The translations under genes were made by a program, and so were the position numbers. From assembly GCA_002354055.1 (NCBI GenBank), contig DEKW01000019.1:173165-237164 (forward strand): a DNA stretch of 64,000 nt, in the 5' to 3' direction. The stretch is from Bacteroidales bacterium UBA2712. Its GTDB lineage: Bacteria; Bacteroidota; Bacteroidia; Bacteroidales; Paludibacteraceae. This document shows positions 18,754-27,146 of the stretch, piece after piece; the first letter of the stretch is position 1, and every line of letters starts with the position of its first letter. Below the pieces are notes generated by a model. It saw nothing but the letters and a program-made list of their open reading frames with translations, was not told where the DNA came from and made no database searches.

Positions 18754-19011
18754 ATGCCTGAAATCAGCCGTTTTTATGGGATTATAATTTGTTTATATTA
18801 GAAAGACCATAATCCGCCTCACGTGCATTTTACGTATGGAGATTATGAATGCAGTATAAGTGTGTTAGATCGCATCGTTGACGGACAAGCTCCGGCAAAA
18901 GTAATCAGTAAGGTAAATCAATGGATAGATTTGCATGAGCAAGAGATCCTTTCATTATGGGAAAGCGCCCAGGAAGGCAAACAAATAGGAAGAATAGAAC
19001 CTCTAAAATAG
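18754..19011 (+). pseudogene. DUF4160 protein gene with an in-frame TAG
   Basis: The frame from the ATG at 18754 reads MPEISRFYGIIICLY, then TAG at 18799-18801, then KDHNPPHVHFTYGDYE and on to a normal end at 19011. This is the standard DUF4160 sequence, with HNPPHxH just after the stop. Only a GTG at 18823 could restart, and that would remove the conserved N-terminus. So the gene is a one-codon pseudogene, a recent mutation, or read-through. DUF4160 and DUF2442 genes are commonly paired and suspected to form a toxin-antitoxin-like module; the partner follows 7 bp later. Confidence 0.8.
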
Positions 19012-19018
19012 AATAGTT

Positions 19019-19252
19019 ATGCTACGCGTAAAAGATGTTGATTATCAAGGAGACTATAAATTGGCTCTTACTTTTAGTGACGGAGTGCATAAAATAGTGG
19101 ACTTGGAACCTTACTTAAAAGGTGAGGTCTTTGGCTCTTTGCGTGACAAGGACCAATTTATCCAATATGCGCTCACTCCAGTTACAATTGAGTGGGCTAA
19201 TGGAGCCGACCTTGCCCCTGAGTATTTATATGAAATAGGTACTCCGGCATAA
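19019..19252 (+). CDS. DUF2442 family protein
   Basis: 77 residues with the usual DUF2442 layout: a short beta-rich start (VKDVDYQGDYKLALTFSDG), VDLEPYLKGEVFGSLRD and the tail TIEWANGADLAPEYLY. It lies 7 bp after the DUF4160 gene, the typical pairing. Function of the family is not established; an antitoxin-like or regulatory role is suggested only by context. With the partner carrying a stop codon, this may be an orphan. Confidence 0.85.
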   Translation: MLRVKDVDYQGDYKLALTFSDGVHKIVDLEPYLKGEVFGSLRDKDQFIQYALTPVTIEWANGADLAPEYLYEIGTPA

Positions 19253-19314
19253 AATATTTCCCAGGTCTGACCTCACCGACAGTTAAAAAGCGGTGAGAAA
19301 ATATTGAAGGACAA

Positions 19315-19365
19315 GCGCGAAGCGTCGCGCAATAACATATTAAAATAAGAAGCGTTTACACGCTT
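19315..19365 (+). other. Two hairpins ahead of the structured RNA
   Basis: GCGCGA-AGCG-TCGCGC at 19315-19330 and AAGCGT-TTAC-ACGCTT at 19350-19365, both perfect 6-bp stems. They may belong to the same transcript as the structured RNA that follows. No clear TAnnTTTG box was found here. Confidence 0.5.
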
Positions 19366-19374
19366 GTGATCTGA

Positions 19375-19582
19375 TTTCTCGAAATGTAGGAAGTTGAGAG
19401 AATGGATTCAGAAAACAAGCAAGTAGATGCTCACGAGTGTACAACTCGCTTGCACTATTGGACAATTCTAATAGTGTGTTGGCGGATATATACACGGCGC
19501 GAGTTTCTGTTTGCATATCTGATCCATTAGGCATTTCCTACAGCCTCGAGAAACGGGTAACAAATAGTTATTCGCGTTTTTT
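19375..19582 (+). ncRNA. Candidate structured RNA with its own terminator
   Basis: Nested complementary segments, paired by eye: TTTCTCGA (19375-19382) with TCGAGAAA (19546-19553); TGTAGGAA (19385-19392) with TTCCTACA (19535-19542); ATGGATtCAGA (19402-19412, one bulge) with TCTGATCCAT (19518-19527); inside, GCAAG/CTTGC (19419-19423/19449-19453) enclosing CGAGT-GTACA-ACTCG, and CACTATT/AATAGTG (19453-19459/19470-19476). An intrinsic terminator follows directly. A long closing stem interrupted by small loops and an open centre is reminiscent of 6S RNA, but I see no sequence match to 6S, tmRNA, SRP or RNase P RNA. A 42-codon ORF inside is better explained by the RNA. Confidence 0.65.
19554..19582 (+). 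terminator. Intrinsic terminator of the structured RNA
   Basis: Stem CGGGTAAC/GTTATTCG (8 pairs, two G-T) with loop AAATA, then CG and six T. Confidence 0.75.
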
Positions 19583-19667
19583 GTTGTATATACAAACAAT
19601 TAATTATAAACGGAGTAAGCCGAAAATCCGATGAAGAGTAGGCATAAATAAATAATATCTAAAAACA

Positions 19668-19970
19668 ATGAAAACAAAAAACAGGTCTGCAATGATTTAT
19701 GAGATGGTAAAGGCCATCATTTCAGGGGCTATTGCATTAGTAGCTCTATTTTATGGTTTAGGTAGTGAATATTCAGTTTCTGTAATTGAATATTATTTGT
19801 CCAAAATGGATTTTTCGACAAGCTTTCCTGATCCACTGCAAATGTTATTGTGCTATCTGAGGATGATTGCTTTTTTCTCATGTAGTGTAATATGTGTTGT
19901 TTCTGTTCTCTCATACAAAATATATGGAGCAGCAGAAAATAGCAAGGAAATTTCTTCAATACAAGAATAA
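19668..19970 (+). CDS. Small two-helix membrane protein, unknown
   Basis: 100 residues. Two hydrophobic helices (about residues 12-31 and 66-86) separated by an external-looking loop. AT-rich compared with surrounding genes and followed by a terminator, so it is probably a separate transcript or co-transcribed with the region before it. I recognise no family. It may be an accessory gene of the same acquired stretch as the DUF4160/DUF2442 pair. Confidence 0.5.
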   Translation: MKTKNRSAMIYEMVKAIISGAIALVALFYGLGSEYSVSVIEYYLSKMDFSTSFPDPLQMLLCYLRMIAFFSCSVICVVSVLSYKIYGAAENSKEISSIQE

Positions 19971-20013
19971 TTGTCAACACAGTTTTTTGGTGTAAATGAG
20001 AGACTCAGTGAAT

Positions 20014-20047
20014 AGCGGGTAGCCGATGATGGTTACCCGCTAATTTT
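20014..20047 (+). terminator. Intrinsic terminator
   Basis: Stem AGCGGGTAGCC/GGTTACCCGCT (11 pairs, one G-T) with a 6-nt loop, then AATTTT. Confidence 0.7.
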
Positions 20048-20137
20048 ATCTTCATAATCATATACCTTTCAACTTCGTTCCGAGATCGTTCAAATCAGCA
20101 GACCTTGCTCAGAGGTTAGGAAGCCCCAAGAGCGCAT

Positions 20138-20674
20138 TTACACATTTAGCCACTCCACGGTATTACCTACCGCGGAGAGGTATTGCTGAAATGCGTCCTG
20201 GGAGATGACGACTGTGCCACGGCAATCGTTGGGGTGGAAAGAGAGTGAAGGGGCGTCTTTCAAACGGCTGTCGAGAAAGAGAATGACGTGGTGGTCTGCG
20301 TCGTTAATAAGCCCGAATGGGCTGACAGAACCCGGTTCCAGACCCAAATAACGCATCATCCGTTCGGGCGAAGCAAACGATAGTTTGCCGGGTGCTTTCT
20401 TGCCCTGCGAGACGAGAATCTCCTTCAACCAATGCTCTATATCATGGATCGCCAAGTCTTCGTCGCAAGGGAAACAGATGAGGTAATGCTGGTCGCCCTT
20501 GTGATTGCGCATGAAGATATTCTTGCAATGCACCGACCCGTCGTCATGCCACCAACGTTTCGCCTCCTCGATGGTCTTGCCTTCGGGGTGGTTATAGGTC
20601 GTGAAAGGGATGTGATGATCCTCCAGATACCGCAGCACTTTCTCCTGCCGCTCGGAAATAATCTCGTACTCCAT
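20138..20674 (-). CDS. Prolyl-tRNA editing deacylase, YbaK/ProX family
   Basis: 178 residues from the ATG at 20674; a longer TTG-started frame would run back through the promoter and is rejected. Family signs: YNHPEGKTIEEAKRWW at the N-side, KNIFMRNHKG, and PGSVSPFGLIND, the conserved GSVSPFG segment of the YbaK/ProX fold. It hydrolyses mis-charged Ala-tRNA(Pro) (or Cys) in trans in the cytosol. Monocistronic, with its own promoter divergent from rsfS. Confidence 0.88.
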   Translation of the reverse strand: MEYEIISERQEKVLRYLEDHHIPFTTYNHPEGKTIEEAKRWWHDDGSVHCKNIFMRNHKGDQHYLICFPCDEDLAIHDIEHWLKEILVSQGKKAPGKLSFASPERMMRYLGLEPGSVSPFGLINDADHHVILFLDSRLKDAPSLSFHPNDCRGTVVISQDAFQQYLSAVGNTVEWLNV

Positions 20675-20696
20675 AATATTCGTTCGTATTTGCGCA

Positions 20697-20728
20697 CAAA
20701 GGTACAACAAAAATTGCACATATGCAAG
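20697..20728 (-). promoter_or_regulatory. Promoter of the editing deacylase
   Basis: Minus strand CTTG, 20 nt, TACCTTTG, with TTGCA-TATG-TGCAA at the -33 side. The start point would be about 15-20 nt before the ATG at 20674. Confidence 0.75.
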
Positions 20729-20753
20729 AGCAAAAGACATTTTGCAAGAAAAA

Positions 20754-20785
20754 TTTGCATATGTCAAAAAAAAGTCGTACCTTTG
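20754..20785 (+). promoter_or_regulatory. Promoter of the rsfS-ftsH operon
   Basis: TTTG at 20754-20757, 20 nt, TACCTTTG at 20778-20785; leader of about 30 nt before rsfS. Textbook Bacteroidota spacing. Confidence 0.85.
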
Positions 20786-20820
20786 CACCCGCAAAGGTTT
20801 GAATATACCCAAATGAATAT

Positions 20821-21186
20821 ATGAAAGAGATTACAACCAAAAAACTCATGGATACCATCGTAGAAGGTATCCGCAACCGCAAAGGACAAAGAATCGTAAC
20901 AATTGACTTACGCAAAATCAAAGAGGCTCCCGTCGAGATGATGGTCATCTGCGAGGGACAGAGTAACACCCAGGTAGCCGCTATCGCGGACGAGATTGAT
21001 GATTTCGTGCGCACGACGACCCACGTACATCCTCTCTCCGTAGCCGGACAGGAGAATGCGGAATGGATCGCTATGGATTATGGCACAATTTTTGTCCACG
21101 TCATGCAGCGTGAGCCTCGTGCTTTTTACGACATTGAGCACCTCTGGGCGGACGGAAAAGTAACGGAGTTACCGGAGGTTTTATAA
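20821..21186 (+). CDS. rsfS: Ribosome silencing factor RsfS
   Basis: 121 residues, the whole Iojap/RsfS fold: IDLRKIKEAPVEMMVICEG, then SNTQVAAIADEI, and WIAMDYGTIFVHVM near the end. It binds ribosomal protein uL14 and blocks subunit joining when nutrients are short. In Bacteroidales rsfS commonly precedes ftsH, as here (61-bp gap that contains short tandem words). Confidence 0.93.
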   Translation: MKEITTKKLMDTIVEGIRNRKGQRIVTIDLRKIKEAPVEMMVICEGQSNTQVAAIADEIDDFVRTTTHVHPLSVAGQENAEWIAMDYGTIFVHVMQREPRAFYDIEHLWADGKVTELPEVL

Positions 21187-21202
21187 TTTACTATTTGGTC
21201 AA

Positions 21203-21245
21203 GTACCATTTACCATTTATTTGGTCATTTAGTCATTTAATTATT
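21203..21245. repeat. 7/8-bp word repeat between rsfS and ftsH
   Basis: ACCATTT twice, then ATTTGGTC, ATTTAGTC, ATTTAATT at 8-bp spacing. A near copy (GTACCATTTGACCATTT) is found in aroC at 55321. Confidence 0.75.
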
Positions 21246-21247
21246 TT

Positions 21248-23302
21248 ATGGCAGATAAGAAAAATTCAAGACAGCAACCCCGCCCGAATAATCCGAACGG
21301 GCAACCTTCCGGTCCGAGGAGATGGATCGGTATCCTGCTTTATACCGCTGCTTTCGCCATCTTGGGATTTTATCTCTTTGGCGACAAAGAAGGTAATGGA
21401 GCGAGCAAAGAACTGAGTTATACCAAACTGACCGCGTATATCGAGGCAGGAACGATCGAGAAGATTGAGGTCTCTGACGACCTGCAAGCCAAAGCGACCG
21501 TCCGTCCGCAACACTATACCATGGTCTTCGGTACGCAGGGCGACGGCGAGAAAGCGAAAGGACAACTGCGTTCGCAGGTGCCTTCGGTAGAGGAGTTCTC
21601 TAAATACATGGACTCCGTGAACGACAGCCGCAAGGCCGATGGCAAGGCGGCTATCGACGTGACATACGTCAAGAGCCATGACTATTGGTATCTGATACTT
21701 GTCAATATCCTTCCTTTCGCGCTGATGATCCTCTTCTTCGTCTATCTCGGACGAGGCATGGGAAGCGGTCTGGGTGGTGGTATCTTCGGCGTGGGCAAAG
21801 CCCAGGCGCAGATCTTCGACAAGGAGAAGAAGGATAAAGTGACTTTCGAAGACGTGGCGGGTCTCTATGGCGCCAAACAAGAGGTGCAGGAGATTGTGGA
21901 GTTCCTCAAGAACCCCAAGAAATATACGGAGATCGGTGCGAAGATCCCCAAGGGAGCGCTTCTCGTAGGCCCTCCGGGAACGGGTAAGACTTTGCTCGCT
22001 AAAGCCGTTGCCGGCGAAGCCGGTGTACCGTTCTTCTCCATGAGCGGTTCGGATTTCGTGGAGATGTTCGTCGGTGTCGGTGCCAGTCGTGTGCGGGATC
22101 TCTTCCGTCAGGCGAAGGAGAAAGCCCCGGCTATCATCTTCATTGATGAGATAGACGCTATCGGTCGTGCCCGTGGAAAGGGTGTCATGACCGGCGGTAA
22201 CGACGAGCGCGAGAGTACGCTGAACCAGCTCCTGACGGAGATGGACGGTTTCGGAACGAACAGCGGCGTGATCATCCTTGCCGCTACGAACCGCGCCGAT
22301 GTGCTCGATGCTGCGCTCCTTCGTGCCGGACGTTTCGATCGGCAGATACATGTCGAGTTACCGGACCTCCAGGAGCGCAAAGAGATCTTCCAGGTACACC
22401 TCCGTCCGCTCAAACTCGACGAGACGGTAGATATCGATTTCCTGAGCAAGCAGACGCCGGGCTTCTCCGGAGCCGACATAGCGAACGTCTGCAACGAAGC
22501 GGCGTTGATAGCAGCACGCGGCGGACGCAAGAAGATCGGCAAACAGGACTTCATGGACGCGGTAGATCGTATTGTGGGTGGTCTGGAGCGGAAGAACAAG
22601 ATCATGACCGAAGAGGAGAAGAAATCCATCGCTTATCATGAGGCAGGCCACGCTACCATCAGCTGGATGCTGCGATGGGCGAACCCCTTAGTCAAAGTGA
22701 CCATCGTGCCGCGAGGAATGGCCTTAGGTGCCGCATGGTACTTGCCCGAAGAGCGCCAACTGACCAACGAGGAGCACATCCTCGACGAGCTCTGCTCGTT
22801 ACTGGGCGGTCGTGCCGCAGAGCAGCTCTTCCTCGAGCAGACCTCTACCGGCGCCCTCAATGATCTGGAGCGCGCAACCAAACAGGCGTACGCCATGGTG
22901 GCTTACTACGGCATGAGCGAGAAACTCAAGGATGTCTCCTTCTATGACTCCACCGGACGCTACGACTACGGCTTCACCAAACCTTATTCCGAGCATACGG
23001 CTACCACCATTGACCAGGAGACCCAGCGTATCATCGCCGACCAGATGGCGCGTGCCAAACAGATCCTGACCGACCATGCGGAAGGTCATCATCAGATAGC
23101 CCAACTGCTCATCGACCGCGAGGTGATCACCTCCGAAGATGTGGAGCGCATCCTCGGTCCGAGACCGTGGAAGAGCCGCGGAGACGAACTCTTGGAGGTC
23201 AATGCCGCTATCGCGGAAGCAGAGAAAGCCGCCAAGCCCAAACGTCGTGCACCGCGCAAGAAGAAAACACAAGAAAACGCAAATCCTCAAAACGAAGCAT
23301 AA
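21248..23302 (+). CDS. ftsH: ATP-dependent zinc metalloprotease FtsH
   Basis: 684 residues. Two N-terminal membrane helices (about 27-45 and 146-168) flank a periplasmic domain. The AAA module has Walker A GPPGTGKT at 241-248, Walker B IIFIDEIDAIG and the second region of homology ATNRADVLDAALLRAGRFDR. The protease zinc site is HEAGH (about 463). The Lys-rich tail is typical of Bacteroidetes. It degrades unassembled membrane proteins and short-lived regulators. The next gene starts at the base after its stop codon. Confidence 0.97.
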   Translation: MADKKNSRQQPRPNNPNGQPSGPRRWIGILLYTAAFAILGFYLFGDKEGNGASKELSYTKLTAYIEAGTIEKIEVSDDLQAKATVRPQHYTMVFGTQGDGEKAKGQLRSQVPSVEEFSKYMDSVNDSRKADGKAAIDVTYVKSHDYWYLILVNILPFALMILFFVYLGRGMGSGLGGGIFGVGKAQAQIFDKEKKDKVTFEDVAGLYGAKQEVQEIVEFLKNPKKYTEIGAKIPKGALLVGPPGTGKTLLAKAVAGEAGVPFFSMSGSDFVEMFVGVGASRVRDLFRQAKEKAPAIIFIDEIDAIGRARGKGVMTGGNDERESTLNQLLTEMDGFGTNSGVIILAATNRADVLDAALLRAGRFDRQIHVELPDLQERKEIFQVHLRPLKLDETVDIDFLSKQTPGFSGADIANVCNEAALIAARGGRKKIGKQDFMDAVDRIVGGLERKNKIMTEEEKKSIAYHEAGHATISWMLRWANPLVKVTIVPRGMALGAAWYLPEERQLTNEEHILDELCSLLGGRAAEQLFLEQTSTGALNDLERATKQAYAMVAYYGMSEKLKDVSFYDSTGRYDYGFTKPYSEHTATTIDQETQRIIADQMARAKQILTDHAEGHHQIAQLLIDREVITSEDVERILGPRPWKSRGDELLEVNAAIAEAEKAAKPKRRAPRKKKTQENANPQNEA

Positions 23303-26107
23303 ATGAAAAAACTCGTTTTTACTCTCTCGCTCATTATTGCAGCGATGACCCTCCAGGCGCAAGAGACGCCGGAGAAACTGCCGATGGACCCCGAGGTACG
23401 TTACGGCAAGTTAGACAACGGATTGACCTATTATATCCGTCATAACGAACAACCCAAACAGCGCGCTGAGTTCCATATCGCACAGGCTGTGGGTGCTATC
23501 CTCGAAGAGGATCACCAGAACGGTCTGGCGCACTTCTTGGAGCACATGGCCTTCAACGGCACCCAACATTTCCCGGGCAAAGGCATCATCAATTATTTCG
23601 AGTCCGTGGGTGTGAATTTCGGCGGAAACATCAACGCCTATACCTCCATCGACGAGACCGTCTATCGCCTCTCGGACGTACCGACGTACCGCGCAGGAAT
23701 TGTGGACTCGGCGTTGTTAGTGATGCACGACTGGAGCTGCGGTCTGCTCCTTCTGGACGAAGAGATCGATGCGGAGCGCGGCGTCATCCTCGAGGAGTGG
23801 CGTACGGGTCGCACAGCGAGTCGTCGTATATGGAAAGAGATGAACGCGAAGATGTACCCGGGTACCCAATACGCCAAACGTGACGTCATCGGCGATACCG
23901 CCGTCATCAATAACTTCGCTTATCAGGCCCTGCGCGACTACTACCATAAATGGTACGGTCCGGACAATCAGGCGATCATCGTAGTGGGCGACATCAATGT
24001 CGATTCCATAGAGGCGAAGATCAAAGCCCTCTGGGCAGATGTTCCCCGTCGTGCCAACTACGGCGAGCGGCCTATCTATACGGTCAACCACAACGACAAA
24101 CCGCTGGTGGCTATCGTGACGGATAAAGAAGCTGAAGGCAGCCGCGTGACGATGGAGTATAAGTTCGACCAACTGCCCGAAGCTATGCAGGGAACGGCGC
24201 AGGAATACATGCTCAACCTCGTCCGCGAGTTGGCTTGCGACATGCTCAATAACCGCTTCTCGGAGCTCTCCCAAGACCCCAAAGCGTCCTTCACCGGCGC
24301 CGGATGTCAGTATGGCGAGGCAGCGAAGAAGATGGATGCGTTCTACGGCGTCGTGATTCCCAAAGAGGGCCGCGAGACCGAGGCCTTCAATGACCTGCTT
24401 TTCCAACTTGAGAAGATGCACCGTTACGGCTTTACCAACGCAGAGTTGGAGCGCGTCAAGAGCGAGAAGATGAACTCTATGGAGAAATACTACAACGAGC
24501 GTAACACCCGTCGTAACATCACCTTGGCGCGGGAGTGTATCCGTAATTTCGAAGACGGCGAGTCCATGCCGGGTGCTCAATGGGAGTACGAGTTCGTGCA
24601 GGCGGTTCTGCCGCTCGTATCGCTGGAGACTGTGAATAACGTAGCGAAAGCGCTCATCCATGCGAACCCGACCATCGCTATCTCCGGTCCGGAGAAAGAA
24701 GGTGTGAATATCCCGTCTGAGGAGACCATTTTAGCGGCTATCGCCGGACAAAGCGACTTGGCGATCGAAGCGCCCGTAGAGGAGGTGATTGACACCGAGC
24801 TCGTGAAGAAGGCGCCGCATAAGGGCAAGATCAAATCCTTCCGTGAGAACGAAGAGATAGAGGCTACGGAGTGGATCCTCTCCAACGGCATCAAAGTGGT
24901 CTTCCACCCGACAGATTTCAAAGCGGACGAGATCCTCATGCAGGCTTTCTCGAAAGGTGGTCTTTCGCAAGTGAAGACCGAAGACCTGCCGTCCGCAGAA
25001 GTGGCTACTTCGCTGATTGAGATGAGCGGTATAGGTCGTTTCTCCGCTACCCAGCTGGAGAAAGCCCTGACGGGCAAGACCGTCTCTGTTTCCGCAGAGA
25101 TCTCCGAGAACGTGGAGCGGATGCACGGTTCGTCGTCGATCAAGGACCTCGAGACGATGTTGCAGCTGACGTACCTCTACTTCACGGCGCCGCGTCGTGA
25201 CGAGAAAGCGTACGAGACTTTCATGGGACTCCTGCGTAATCAGCTCGCTAACCGCGACAAGAACCCCAAGATTGCGTTCTCCGACTCCGTACAGATGATG
25301 AGCACGAACCACTCGCCGCGTACGATTCTCTTCAATAACGAGATGCTCGACCGCGTGAGCCTCGATAAGGCGTTAGAGGTCTATAAAGCACGCTTCGCGA
25401 ACCCGGCGGACTTCACCTTTGTCTTTGTCGGAAACATCAACCCCAAGGATCCGAAAGTGCAGGAGTTGATATGCCTCTGGCTCGGCGGAATGAAGACGAA
25501 GAAATGTGCCCGTGAAGAAGTGATTGACCATCATATCACCGTAACGATGGGTCAACAGAAGAACTACTTCAGCCGCGCGATGGAGACCACGACGGCTTCC
25601 AACCGCATCCAGTACACCTCGTATGACATTCCTTTCACGATGGCAAATGACCTGAATATGGAGATGATCGGACGCATCCTCTCTACCCGCTATTTGGAGT
25701 CCATCCGTGAGCGCGAAGGAGGTTCGTATGGTGTCGGCACATATGGTTATGTAATGGGTCTGCCGAGTCCTCGCGCAGGTCTGCTCATGCAGTTTGATAC
25801 AGATCCCAAGAAGCAGGAACGACTCATGGAGATCATCCATGAAGAGGTCCAGACCATCGTTGCTAACGGTCCGCTTGCCAGCGACCTGCAGAAGGAGAAA
25901 GAATCGATGCTGAAGGATTTCCAAGAGGATCTGGAGAAGAATACCTATTGGCGTCAATCGCTTTACATGTATTACATGTACGGCCACAATAACATCCGTG
26001 ACTACAAGGCAGCTGTAGAGGCGATTACCGCTGAGACCGTACAAGAGACTCTTCGCAAGTTAGTCTCCGCAGGCAATGTATTCGAAGTCGTAATGTTCCC
26101 GGAATAA
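23303..26107 (+). CDS. Secreted M16 family zinc peptidase
   Basis: 934 residues: signal peptide ending LQAQ, then two M16 halves in one chain. The active half has the inverted zinc motif HFLEHMAFNG (HxxEH) at about 74-83 and the distal glutamate in RGVILEEW. The second half (from about 510, IEATEWILSNGIKVVF) is the catalytically silent partner that completes the clamshell. Likely a periplasmic processing or peptide-degrading enzyme (PqqL/pitrilysin class). Zero-gap with ftsH implies one operon. Confidence 0.93.
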   Translation: MKKLVFTLSLIIAAMTLQAQETPEKLPMDPEVRYGKLDNGLTYYIRHNEQPKQRAEFHIAQAVGAILEEDHQNGLAHFLEHMAFNGTQHFPGKGIINYFESVGVNFGGNINAYTSIDETVYRLSDVPTYRAGIVDSALLVMHDWSCGLLLLDEEIDAERGVILEEWRTGRTASRRIWKEMNAKMYPGTQYAKRDVIGDTAVINNFAYQALRDYYHKWYGPDNQAIIVVGDINVDSIEAKIKALWADVPRRANYGERPIYTVNHNDKPLVAIVTDKEAEGSRVTMEYKFDQLPEAMQGTAQEYMLNLVRELACDMLNNRFSELSQDPKASFTGAGCQYGEAAKKMDAFYGVVIPKEGRETEAFNDLLFQLEKMHRYGFTNAELERVKSEKMNSMEKYYNERNTRRNITLARECIRNFEDGESMPGAQWEYEFVQAVLPLVSLETVNNVAKALIHANPTIAISGPEKEGVNIPSEETILAAIAGQSDLAIEAPVEEVIDTELVKKAPHKGKIKSFRENEEIEATEWILSNGIKVVFHPTDFKADEILMQAFSKGGLSQVKTEDLPSAEVATSLIEMSGIGRFSATQLEKALTGKTVSVSAEISENVERMHGSSSIKDLETMLQLTYLYFTAPRRDEKAYETFMGLLRNQLANRDKNPKIAFSDSVQMMSTNHSPRTILFNNEMLDRVSLDKALEVYKARFANPADFTFVFVGNINPKDPKVQELICLWLGGMKTKKCAREEVIDHHITVTMGQQKNYFSRAMETTTASNRIQYTSYDIPFTMANDLNMEMIGRILSTRYLESIREREGGSYGVGTYGYVMGLPSPRAGLLMQFDTDPKKQERLMEIIHEEVQTIVANGPLASDLQKEKESMLKDFQEDLEKNTYWRQSLYMYYMYGHNNIRDYKAAVEAITAETVQETLRKLVSAGNVFEVVMFPE

Positions 26108-26109
26108 GG

Positions 26110-26137
26110 GTGTGTGGTGTAAGGTGTAAAGTGTATG
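26110..26137. repeat. 7-bp tandem word (GTGTAAR) before surE
   Basis: GTGTGTG, GTGTAAG, GTGTAAA, GTGTATG: four degenerate 7-bp units that end in the surE ATG. Confidence 0.8.
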
Positions 26138-26881
26138 AATATAGTTGTAGTGAATGACGACGGGTGGGGAACGGCAGGTATCCGTCTACTGGCGAAAGAG
26201 ATGACCCGATTAGGTCGCGTGACGGTGGTCTGCCCCGATGGGCCACGAAGCGGTTATGCGGCTTCTATCACCGCTGCCAAACCTATCTATCTGCGGAAGA
26301 TAGAGGAGCACGATCTCAACGGTGCCGAGGTCTATGTGACTAACGGAACCCCGGCGGATTGTGTGAAGATCGCCCGTGAGTACCTCTTTCCGGATACTCC
26401 GATAGACCTCGTCGTTTCGGGTATCAACCATGGTTCTAACGCAGCCATCAATGCCATGTATTCCGGTACGATCGGTGCATGTCTCGTAGCGGCAGAGAAG
26501 GGCATTCCTGCTATCGGATGGTCGATCAACAGTCATGAGATGGACGTCGATCTACACTGGTTGCAGCCTTTCCTTTGTGACGTGACGAAGCACCTCTACG
26601 AAGAGGGTATCTCCCCGCGCACGTGCTATAATATTAACGCGCCTGTGGGCGAGATAGAAGGAATGCGATGGACGAGGCAATGTGTGGGACATTGGGCGAA
26701 TGAGTTAGCGCCTATTGAGGACGAACCTCTGCCCGAAGGAGTATTGAAAGGATGGAAACTCGCCGGTGCTTTCATCAACGACGAGCCTTCGGCGACCGAC
26801 ACGGATATCTGGGCGATGGATCATCAGTTACTCGCCATCACTCCGCTCTCATTAGACTGGACAGATTATGGATCGCTTTGA
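26135..26881 (+). CDS. surE: 5'/3'-nucleotidase SurE
   Basis: 248 residues with the SurE signatures: metal-binding NDDGWG at 8-13, RSGYAASIT, NGTPADC and SGINHGSNA. It dephosphorylates nucleoside monophosphates and needs a divalent metal. In many Bacteroidales surE lies next to lpxB, as here (convergent). A small membrane ORF overlaps its end by 14 nt. Confidence 0.95.
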   Translation: MNIVVVNDDGWGTAGIRLLAKEMTRLGRVTVVCPDGPRSGYAASITAAKPIYLRKIEEHDLNGAEVYVTNGTPADCVKIAREYLFPDTPIDLVVSGINHGSNAAINAMYSGTIGACLVAAEKGIPAIGWSINSHEMDVDLHWLQPFLCDVTKHLYEEGISPRTCYNINAPVGEIEGMRWTRQCVGHWANELAPIEDEPLPEGVLKGWKLAGAFINDEPSATDTDIWAMDHQLLAITPLSLDWTDYGSL

Positions 26882-27146
26882 TCGATATTGGATAGGAATA
26901 TTGGTCGGTTTGCTTTTGCCAGCAGCGTTCGGACTCACCTATATCGAGGTGATGAATCTCTGGTATCCGCTGCAGACCCTGCAGTTTCACGCCGGAGGCG
27001 TGTTGAGCAAGTTGTTGCTGGTAAGTGTCTTTCCGGATCTGGCGTTGATCTTTGTCTTCTATACCACCGACACCTGGCGGTTGTCGAAAGGCATCTTAGC
27101 CGGCGCTATGCCTTACATTTTGGCTGCGCTGTTAGTGTCGATGTGA
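26868..27146 (+). CDS. Small conserved-looking membrane protein
   Basis: 92 residues, three hydrophobic segments (about 8-27, 41-62 and 73-92). The start codon is inside surE (14-nt overlap, other frame), so translation is probably coupled. Its 3' end overlaps the lpxB 3' end on the other strand by 41 bp. I recognise the context (surE/lpxB neighbour) but not a named family or function. Confidence 0.7.
   Translation: MDRFDRYWIGILVGLLLPAAFGLTYIEVMNLWYPLQTLQFHAGGVLSKLLLVSVFPDLALIFVFYTTDTWRLSKGILAGAMPYILAALLVSM

Noticed and set aside
19402..19530. A 42-codon ORF within the structured RNA
   Set aside because: Its bases are almost all used in complementary pairs and the peptide matches nothing; an RNA explains the region better.
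20675..20812. N-terminal extension of the editing deacylase from a TTG
   Set aside because: The extension lies over the promoter boxes and has no match to the family; ATG at 20674 fits.
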